Shown here piece after piece: positions 1-4,512 of a DNA stretch of 5,189 bases. Every line of letters starts with the position of its first letter. Position 1 is the stretch's first letter. The notes beneath the pieces were generated by a model. The model was not told the DNA's origin. It made no database searches and worked only from the letters and a program-made list of their open reading frames with translations. The stretch covers positions 1-5,189 of the forward strand of contig CATKFJ010000249.1 of the NCBI GenBank assembly GCA_949747725.1, in the 5' to 3' direction. This stretch comes from an uncultured bacterium (GTDB lineage: Bacteria > Bacillota > Clostridia > Christensenellales > Pumilibacteraceae). The translations under genes and the position numbers were made by a program.

Positions 1-243
1 ACGGTCGAAAAGGTAGGAGTTTATAAAGCGTCGGTTATGCACGTGCATTATTCCAAAATACAGTACGGCGATAAAGGCGAGATACGCCATTTGACGTTTG
101 CCGACGATAAATACGGACCTGAATATGCGCCGCTTGCCGAACTGTTCGATGAATATAAAATGTCGCCGTATATAGTTTGCGAAAGTAGCGGAACTATGTC
201 GGACGATGCGCTTGCTATGAAAAAAATGCATAAAAATACTTAA
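1..243 (+). CDS. TIM-barrel protein, AP endonuclease 2 / sugar isomerase-like, C-terminal part (5' truncated)
   Basis: The reading frame is open from base 1 to TAA at 241-243, so the window holds only the last 80 codons; the internal ATG at 37 is not the likely start. The visible part resembles the C-terminus of the xylose isomerase-like TIM-barrel / endonuclease IV superfamily. A HVHYSKI strand carries a His four residues before Ser-Lys (visible residue 14), GEIRHLTF carries a second His (residue 30), and IVCESSGTM carries a Glu (residue 61). These correspond to the metal ligands His216, His231 and Glu261 of E. coli endonuclease IV. The Asp that precedes the RH pair in true endonuclease IV (Asp229) is Ile here, so DNA-repair activity should not be assumed; a sugar-phosphate isomerase-like or uncharacterised metal enzyme is as likely. 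It lies 66 bp upstream of the peptidase gene on the same strand, with a separate promoter between them. Confidence 0.75.
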   Translation, partial: TVEKVGVYKASVMHVHYSKIQYGDKGEIRHLTFADDKYGPEYAPLAELFDEYKMSPYIVCESSGTMSDDALAMKKMHKNT

Positions 244-249
244 CATATT

Positions 250-275
250 TCAAAAGCTTGCTTTTGACGCTTTTT
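250..275 (+). terminator. Possible weak terminator of the TIM-barrel gene
   Basis: An inverted repeat TCAAAAG / CTTTTGA (250-256 and 261-267) closes a CTTG loop. It is followed three bases later by five T (271-275), seven bases after the upstream stop codon. The stem is AT-rich and the T-tract is offset, so termination would be inefficient. The hairpin overlaps the proposed -35 box of the next promoter, so it could equally be incidental. Confidence 0.25.
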
Positions 276-286
276 AATGATATAAT
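258..286 (+). promoter_or_regulatory. Sigma-A-type promoter of the peptidase-efp unit
   Basis: A TTGCTT -35 box (258-263) is separated by exactly 17 bp from a perfect TATAAT -10 box (281-286). The -10 is preceded by TGA, giving an extended -10 (TGNTATAAT). The start of transcription would fall near 292-294, so the Shine-Dalgarno GAAGAAGGAG (291-300) would lie almost at the mRNA 5' end and the leader would be only about 17 nt. Confidence 0.6.
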
Positions 287-309
287 ATCCGAAGAAGGAG
301 CAGTTTGCT

Positions 310-1362
310 ATGGTTACAGTCGATTTATTCGAAAATAATCCAAAGATCGATGCGTTTGTCGTATTGGACGAGTCGAACCGTTTTTATTTTACGCATTTCG
401 AAACTTCGTTCGGTGCGGTAGTAATAAGTAAGGATAGCAACGTATTTATTACCGATTTCAGATACGAATCGGAAGCGCGCGAAAAAGTACATGATTTCGA
501 TATCGTGATAACAAACTATGCGGAGTTTTATGCAAAGATAGCCGAGGTGCTGACTAAGCTCGGAGCAAAGACTGTCGGCTACGGCGAAAAAATGTATATA
601 GACGAGTTTCAGGCTTTTAAAACCGCGCTTGCCGGTTTTAAACTTAAACCGTCCGAAGCTGCGATACAAGCAAAGCGCGCAGTCAAAACGGAAGAGGAAA
701 TATCGTTTATCAAAACCGCGCAGCAGATTGCCGAAGGCGCGCTTAAACGCGCTATGTCGCATGCCAAAGCAGGAATGACCGAACGCGAGCTTATGGCTGA
801 AATAAACTATGAAATGGTTATCGGCGGCGCCGAAAAGTATTCGTTTGAAACAATAACCGCGTTCGGTGAAAATACGGCACAGCCGCACCACCATCCGTCT
901 GATAAAAAACTCGATAAAAACGAGCTGATTTTGGTTGATATGGGCGCAAAATACAACGGATACTGTTCCGATATGACGCGTACTTTCTGTTTGGGCAACC
1001 CCGGACAGCAGCTTACGGAAGTATATAATATCGTAAAGAACGCTCAAGAATACGCTATAAAGAATATCAAAGCGGGCATGACGTGCCACGACGCGGATGC
1101 GCTTGCGCGCGAATACATAACGTCGCACGGCTACGGCGATAACTTCGGTCATTCGTTCGGTCACGGCGTGGGTGTGGATATACATGAAGAACCGCGAGTG
1201 GGTTCTAACTCGCACACAGTACTTCAGCCCAATATGATAATTACGGCAGAGCCGGGAATATACATAGCCGGTCTCGGCGGCGTGCGTATAGAAGATATGC
1301 TTGTCGTAAAAGAAGACGGCGTTGTAAATATTACGAGCTACGATAAAAAACTCTGTATTTAA
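310..1362 (+). CDS. pepP: Xaa-Pro aminopeptidase, M24 family (PepP/YqhT type)
   Basis: A cytosolic metallopeptidase that removes an N-terminal residue preceding proline. At 350 aa it has the length of the short Firmicute Xaa-Pro peptidases. The N-terminal creatinase-like domain covers about residues 1-125, and the pita-bread catalytic domain about 130-350. All five M24 metal ligands are visible: Asp210 (LVDMG), Asp221 (SDMTRT), His285 (FGHGVGVDIHE), Glu314 (TAEPGIY) and Glu328 (RIED). His193 in QPHHHP and His292, seven residues after the metal His, match the substrate/catalytic histidines. The ATG at 310 is supported by AGAAGGAG ending nine bases upstream. It is followed 36 bp later by efp without a terminator, the same pairing as yqhT-efp in Bacillus, so the two are likely co-transcribed. 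PepP versus PepQ (dipeptidase) specificity cannot be decided; the aminopeptidase call rests on length and context. Confidence 0.93.
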   Translation: MVTVDLFENNPKIDAFVVLDESNRFYFTHFETSFGAVVISKDSNVFITDFRYESEAREKVHDFDIVITNYAEFYAKIAEVLTKLGAKTVGYGEKMYIDEFQAFKTALAGFKLKPSEAAIQAKRAVKTEEEISFIKTAQQIAEGALKRAMSHAKAGMTERELMAEINYEMVIGGAEKYSFETITAFGENTAQPHHHPSDKKLDKNELILVDMGAKYNGYCSDMTRTFCLGNPGQQLTEVYNIVKNAQEYAIKNIKAGMTCHDADALAREYITSHGYGDNFGHSFGHGVGVDIHEEPRVGSNSHTVLQPNMIITAEPGIYIAGLGGVRIEDMLVVKEDGVVNITSYDKKLCI

Positions 1363-1398
1363 AATTTTAATTAGTAATTTATTCCGAGGAGGATTTAT

Positions 1399-1959
1399 AT
1401 GGTTTCGGCAGGAGATTTCCGCAAAGGCACAACATTCGAAATGGACGGTAAAGTTTATACCGTTGTCGAATTTCAACACGTAAAACCGGGCAAAGGATCT
1501 GCGTTTGTTCGCACTAAGATCAAGAACGTTATCACGGGACAAGTCCTCGAAAATACGTTCAATCCGTCCGATAAATACGAAGAGGCGCATATCGACAGAC
1601 GCGAGTATCAGTATTCGTACAGTGACGGCGATCTGTATTACTTTATGGATGCCGAAACATTTGACATGCTTCCGTTGAATCACGATATCTGTGAGGACGC
1701 GCTTAAGTTCATCAAAGAAGAAATGAATGTTACGATTTCGTCGTACAAGGGCGCGCCGTTTGCGGTAGAGCCGCCCAACTTCGTAGAACTTACGGTTGCC
1801 GATACCGAGGGCGGAATACAGGGCGATACGAGCAAACCCGGCAACAAACCGGCAACGCTCGAAACCGGCTATACTATAGGCGTTCCGCTGTTCGTCAATA
1901 TAGGCGATAAGATCCGTGTCGATACCCGTACCGGAACATACATGGAACGCGTTAAATAA
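1399..1959 (+). CDS. efp: Translation elongation factor P (EF-P)
   Basis: EF-P binds between the ribosomal P and E sites and relieves stalling at consecutive prolines. The 186-aa length is canonical. Domain order is an N-terminal KOW-like domain (about 1-62), a central OB domain (about 66-125) and a C-terminal OB domain (about 130-185). The tip loop of domain I reads [12 protein letters not shown], with Lys32 in the modified position (Lys34 of E. coli, Lys32 of B. subtilis, where it carries 5-aminopentanol). No modification enzyme is in the window. The C-terminal [16 protein letters not shown] segment matches the family signature. GAGGAGGA (1386-1393), five bases before ATG, is an excellent ribosome binding site. 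It is second in a unit with the M24 peptidase. In many Firmicutes the next genes are spoIIIAA-AH; here spoIIIAA lies 2.55 kb further on. Confidence 0.97.
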   Translation: MVSAGDFRKGTTFEMDGKVYTVVEFQHVKPGKGSAFVRTKIKNVITGQVLENTFNPSDKYEEAHIDRREYQYSYSDGDLYYFMDAETFDMLPLNHDICEDALKFIKEEMNVTISSYKGAPFAVEPPNFVELTVADTEGGIQGDTSKPGNKPATLETGYTIGVPLFVNIGDKIRVDTRTGTYMERVK

Positions 1960-2036
1960 TTTAGGTTAATCTATATAAAATATAGGCTTTATCGAATTAA
2001 ATAAAAAAGTATTCGGTAAGCTTTCGATACGAGAAT

Positions 2037-2063
2037 AGCGTGGCGTTTAGTCGCGCTTTTCTT
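2037..2063 (+). terminator. Probable intrinsic terminator of the pepP-efp unit
   Basis: AGCGTGGC (2037-2044) and GTCGCGCT (2050-2057) form an 8-bp stem, including two G-U pairs, around the loop GTTTA, followed by TTTCTT. On the other strand no T-tract follows, so it works only for plus-strand transcription. It ends just 25 bp before the acetyltransferase ATG, leaving no room for a promoter downstream. The next gene must therefore depend on read-through or on a promoter upstream that I cannot identify. In the latter case the hairpin would be part of that gene's leader. The rest of 1960-2036 holds only weak AT-rich inverted repeats (CTATAT / ATATAG at 1971-1985; TATCGAA at 1990-1996 against TTCGATA at 2023-2029). 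Confidence 0.5.
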
Positions 2064-2087
2064 AAATTATCAGTTAGGAGATAAAGC

Positions 2088-2726
2088 ATGACTGAAAAAG
2101 AAAAAATGCTTGCAGGCAAAATATACGATCCCAACGATAAGGATCTGCTCGAATTGAGGAAAAACGCGCACAATATTTGCAAACGTTATAACGATACTTT
2201 CGAGGATGACTCGGAGCTGAGAGAAAGATTATTGAACGATCTGCTGCCGGATCACGGTGAGGGATTATACTTGCAAGGACCTATTTATTTCGATTACGGC
2301 GCATTTACGAAAATCGGAAAAAACTTTTATGCAAACTTTAATTTCACTGTTCTCGATGTTTGTCCTATAGTCATCGGCGACAATGTTTTTGTCGGTCCCA
2401 ATGTTTCGTTGCTTGCGCCCAAACACCCGTTAAGATGGCAAGAGCGAAATATTTATAAAAGCGATAAAGGTTATTTTACCGATAAGGAATACGGCGCGCC
2501 GATAGTCATAGGGGATAACTGTTGGATAGCCGGAAATGTGACAGTTCTTGCCGGAGCGAAAATAGGTTCCGGCTGTGTGATAGGCGCGGGCTCTGTAGTG
2601 GTCAAAGATATTCCGGACAATTCGTTTGCCGCAGGAAATCCATGTCGTGTGATAAGAACGATAACCGAAAAGGACTCGGTTTCGCATTTGTGCGATATCG
2701 GCGATTTGACAGAACGCGTTAAATAG
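2088..2726 (+). CDS. Sugar O-acetyltransferase, maltose/galactoside type (left-handed beta-helix)
   Basis: A predicted cytosolic trimeric enzyme that moves an acetyl group from acetyl-CoA to a sugar hydroxyl. The first 55 residues or so form the maltose acetyltransferase cap (MLAGKIYDPNDKDL...RKNAHNICKRYN). From about residue 70 the hexapeptide-repeat beta-helix follows (IGDNVFVGPNVSLL, IGDNCWIAGNVTVL, IGSGCVIGAGSVVV), ending with AGNPCRVI near residues 182-189. His113 in APKHPL is the expected catalytic base (His115 of LacA). A loop of about ten extra residues (IYKSDKGYFTD) separates HPLRWQERN from the next coil, as in a common clostridial subgroup. AGGAG (2076-2080), seven bases before ATG, fixes the start. 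It is not Vat-like: the cap domain and the HPL motif differ from streptogramin acetyltransferases. The physiological acceptor is unknown. It converges with the ABC-F gene across 9 bp. Confidence 0.88.
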   Translation: MTEKEKMLAGKIYDPNDKDLLELRKNAHNICKRYNDTFEDDSELRERLLNDLLPDHGEGLYLQGPIYFDYGAFTKIGKNFYANFNFTVLDVCPIVIGDNVFVGPNVSLLAPKHPLRWQERNIYKSDKGYFTDKEYGAPIVIGDNCWIAGNVTVLAGAKIGSGCVIGAGSVVVKDIPDNSFAAGNPCRVIRTITEKDSVSHLCDIGDLTERVK

Positions 2727-2735
2727 GAAATTAGT

Positions 2736-4223
2736 TTACAGTTCTATTACTCGCGTCGCTACCGCTTGCCTGAATGCGTCGTCATGTTCCACAAAGACCA
2801 TCGTAGGCTGAAATTCATGGATGAGCCGTTCTATTTGTATGCGCGAGTATATATCTATAAAGTTTAACGGTTCGTCCCAAACATACACGTGCGCGCTTTC
2901 GCAAAGACTTGCGGCAAGCAAAATTTTCTTTTTCTGTCCGTTGGAAAAAGAGCCGATATTTTCGTTGAACAAATCTCGCGTGAAATCGAGTTTTCTCAGT
3001 ATGGTTTTTAACAGGCTTTCGTCTATTCGACGGTCTTTTGCAAATTCGGATAACGTTCCGCACAGAAAACCGATAGATTGCGGCAAGTACGAAATTTTCA
3101 GTCCCGAGGAGATCCTTAGTTCCCCCGTATGCTCGGAATGAACGCCTGCAAGCAATTTTACGATACTGCTTTTTCCGCACCCGTTTTTGCCGTCGAGCGC
3201 GATCCTGTCGCCGCGCATAAGATCGAATTTTACTGGCGAACCAACGGCGCAATCGTTGTAAATTGCTTGTACGTCTTTAAACGATGCAAGCCGTTCGGCT
3301 TTTGTCGTCAGCGGACGGAGTTTTAGCTCGTCGCTGTACTCGGTATTGCGCAATAACCGTGATTTTTGTTCTACCGCGGCTTGTATGCGCGTTTCGGTAG
3401 CTTTTGCACGTTGCATTAGTTTGGCGGCTTTGTGTCCGACATAACCTTTATCGATGCGTGTTCCCATGACTTTATCGCCGGTGCTTCGCGACTTTTCTTT
3501 TTCTGTTTTTTGCGCCCAAGCTTCCGTGCGCTTTGCCGCATCGTTAAGTCGTTTGATATCCTTTTTAAGTCGCGCGTTTTGCGTGCGTTCGAATTCTTGC
3601 GTGCGTTCGAAATTTTCCAAGAACGACGAAAAGTTACCGTTTTGCACTTCGATATTCGTTCTGTTTATGGCAAGAATATGATCTACGCACCCGTCTAAGA
3701 AGGCGCGGTCGTGTGAAACTACTATAAAACCGCTCTTAGCAGATAGGTATTCGGATACTGCTTTACGTCCCAAACCGTCTAAGTGATCCGTCGGTTCGTC
3801 GAGAAGCAAAAACTTGTCGTTGTTTATGAACATCGCAGCCATAAGCGTTTTGGTTTGTTCTCCGCCCGAAAGACTGTCGAACGGGCGGAATAATACGTCT
3901 GAATCGACGTTCAGTTTGTTTATTTCGCGGTATATCTTCCAATCTTCGGCGTCGGGGCACGCTTCGAGTATAACTTCGTAAGTGGTTTTGGATCTGTCTT
4001 TGACCGAAAACGGAAAGTAGGTGAACACGGTGTCGGTTATAATTTGACCGCGGTATTCGTATTCTCCGAGCAACAGTTTTAAAAACGTGGTTTTGCCTTT
4101 GCCGTTTCTGCCAACAAAGCCGAGTCGCCAAGACGTGTCTATACTGAAACTGACGTTATCGAAAACGTCGGTAATTCCGCCGTCGTATGAGAACGATAGA
4201 TTTCTGACTTTTATTTCTGACAT
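2736..4223 (-). CDS. ABC-F ATPase, Lsa-type ribosomal protection protein
   Basis: A soluble twin-ATPase without membrane segments. ABC-F proteins of this group bind the ribosomal E site and dislodge lincosamide, pleuromutilin and streptogramin A drugs from the peptidyl transferase centre. NBD1 shows Walker A GRNGKGKTT (38-46), signature LSGGE (118-122), Walker B plus Glu LLLDEPTDHLD (139-149) and the switch His in VSHDRAF (171). The charged linker, about residues 190-300, is the antibiotic resistance domain. NBD2 shows Walker A GKNGCGKSS (345-353), signature FSNGQKKK (426-433), Walker B VYVWDEPLNFID (446-457) and FVEHD (477-481). The divergent second signature and DEPLN motif, and overall similarity from the first residues (IKVRNLSFSYD), place it with Lsa(A)-like proteins; 495 aa fits that group. 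Its closest lsa class and its drug profile cannot be assigned here. GGAG (4233-4236 on the minus strand), nine bases before ATG, sets the start. A long regulatory leader precedes it. Confidence 0.9.
   Translation of the reverse strand: MSEIKVRNLSFSYDGGITDVFDNVSFSIDTSWRLGFVGRNGKGKTTFLKLLLGEYEYRGQIITDTVFTYFPFSVKDRSKTTYEVILEACPDAEDWKIYREINKLNVDSDVLFRPFDSLSGGEQTKTLMAAMFINNDKFLLLDEPTDHLDGLGRKAVSEYLSAKSGFIVVSHDRAFLDGCVDHILAINRTNIEVQNGNFSSFLENFERTQEFERTQNARLKKDIKRLNDAAKRTEAWAQKTEKEKSRSTGDKVMGTRIDKGYVGHKAAKLMQRAKATETRIQAAVEQKSRLLRNTEYSDELKLRPLTTKAERLASFKDVQAIYNDCAVGSPVKFDLMRGDRIALDGKNGCGKSSIVKLLAGVHSEHTGELRISSGLKISYLPQSIGFLCGTLSEFAKDRRIDESLLKTILRKLDFTRDLFNENIGSFSNGQKKKILLAASLCESAHVYVWDEPLNFIDIYSRIQIERLIHEFQPTMVFVEHDDAFRQAVATRVIEL
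3579..3614 (-). repeat. 18-bp tandem repeat inside the ABC-F linker
   Basis: Two adjacent 18-bp units share the plus-strand core TTGCGTGCGTTCGAA and match at 16 of 18 positions. They encode NFERTQ-EFERTQ (residues 204-215), in the first helix of the linker between the two ATPase domains. The reading frame is preserved. Confidence 0.8.
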
Positions 4224-4262
4224 ATAGTGGTTCTCCGTATATTATAATAAAATTAAAACAAC

Positions 4263-4296
4263 AAAAAACGCCGTGAGAAAGTTTAACTCATAGCGC
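4263..4296 (-). terminator. Attenuator terminator in the ABC-F leader
   Basis: On the minus strand, GCGCTATGAG (4296-4287) pairs with CTCACGGCGT (4277-4268) at nine of ten positions (one A-C mismatch, two G-U) around a 9-nt loop. It is followed at once by TTTTTT (4268-4263) and a further GTTGTTTT. It lies between the upstream ORF and the ABC-F start, inside the leader, so it would end transcription before the gene. The plus strand has no T-tract after the hairpin, so it is specific to minus-strand transcription. Confidence 0.7.
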
Positions 4297-4336
4297 AAAT
4301 AATGCAATATATAAGATAATAACTTCCTTACGCGTG

Positions 4337-4372
4337 CATAAACGTACAACAAAACAATGTTGCGCGCTTATG
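4337..4372 (-). promoter_or_regulatory. Leader hairpin that can alternate with an antiterminator
   Basis: On the minus strand, CATAAGCGCGCAACA (4372-4358) pairs with TGTTGTACGTTTATG (4351-4337) at 14 of 15 positions (two G-U, one C-A mismatch) around the loop TTGTTT. Its 5' arm can instead pair with the terminator 5' arm TTGCGCTATG (4298-4289): CATA with TATG and GCGCAA with TTGCGC, leaving AGC (4368-4366) bulged, ten pairs in all. The same strand is thus shared by an anti-antiterminator hairpin and an antiterminator. Confidence 0.6.
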
Positions 4373-4381
4373 TTTATTCGA

Positions 4382-4402
4382 TTAGAAAGTCGATATCTTC
4401 AT
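4382..4402 (-). CDS. Upstream ORF, leader peptide MKISTF
   Basis: Six codons plus TAA (ATG at 4402-4400, stop at 4384-4382), preceded by GAGGT (4411-4407) with GAGG five bases from the ATG. It starts about 30 nt after the predicted transcription start and ends 9 nt before the base of the leader hairpin. Position, ribosome binding site and downstream attenuator structure fit a regulatory leader peptide on which drug-inhibited ribosomes stall. Such peptides control several ABC-F and erm resistance genes. The peptide matches no leader sequence I can name. It is too short for codon-bias support, so the call rests on context. Confidence 0.55.
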   Translation of the reverse strand: MKISTF

Positions 4403-4438
4403 TTTTACCTCGGAGAAATTATTTATTAAACTTAATAT

Positions 4439-4467
4439 ATATTATCACGCATTAGGATTTAAGTCAA
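4439..4467 (-). promoter_or_regulatory. Promoter of the ABC-F leader transcript
   Basis: On the minus strand, a TTGACT -35 box (4467-4462) is followed by a 17-bp spacer and TAATAT (4444-4439), preceded by TGA as in extended -10 promoters. The -10 matches consensus at four of six positions. Transcription would begin near 4432 and give a leader of about 209 nt that contains the upstream ORF, hairpin and terminator in order. Confidence 0.5.
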
Positions 4468-4476
4468 ACGAAATTA

Positions 4477-4505
4477 ACATATTATTTTGATTTTCGCCAT
4501 AAGTA
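4477..4505 (+). promoter_or_regulatory. Possible sigma-E promoter of spoIIIAA
   Basis: ACATATTA (4477-4484) resembles the sigma-E -35 consensus (KMATATTT). Thirteen bases later CATAAGTA (4498-4505) resembles the sigma-E -10 (CATACANT). The Bacillus spoIIIA operon is sigma-E dependent. The start of transcription would fall around 4511-4513, at or next to the spoIIIAA ATG. The spacer is one base shorter than usual and both boxes are imperfect, so this is tentative. Confidence 0.35.
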
Positions 4506-4512
4506 TAACGGT

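Noticed and set aside
325..1683. A 452-codon open frame on the minus strand across the peptidase and efp.
   Set aside because: It is antisense to two unmistakable conserved genes, crosses their boundary, and has low-complexity Arg/Phe/Ile-rich content typical of a shadow of biased codons. No family resemblance was seen.
1960..2087. A promoter for the acetyltransferase in the efp downstream gap.
   Set aside because: TATAAA-like -10 candidates exist near 1974, but no acceptable -35 lies 16-18 bp upstream of any of them.
2088..2726. Streptogramin A acetyltransferase (Vat), tempting because vat genes can lie near ABC-F resistance genes.
   Set aside because: The maltose-acetyltransferase cap at the N-terminus, the APKHPL active-site motif and the AGNPCRVI ending match the Maa/LacA group rather than Vat.
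4241..4268. A second minus-strand promoter with perfect TATAAT (4246-4241) downstream of the attenuator.
   Set aside because: At 17 bp upstream there is only GTTTTT, part of the terminator T-tract, and the start would fall on the ABC-F ribosome binding site. It may be AT-rich chance, though weak constitutive transcription is not excluded.
4290..4320. A possible ten-codon hydrophobic ORF starting with ATT after AAGGAAG (4329-4323) in the ABC-F leader.
   Set aside because: It needs a rare ATT start. The purine-rich stretch may be chance, although the frame ends inside the terminator stem, which makes it worth remembering if ribosome profiling is done.
4474..4500. A minus-strand ATG ORF of eight codons (MAKIKIIC).
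   Set aside because: It lies upstream of the predicted -35 box, so it would not be in the ABC-F transcript, and it has no ribosome binding site.
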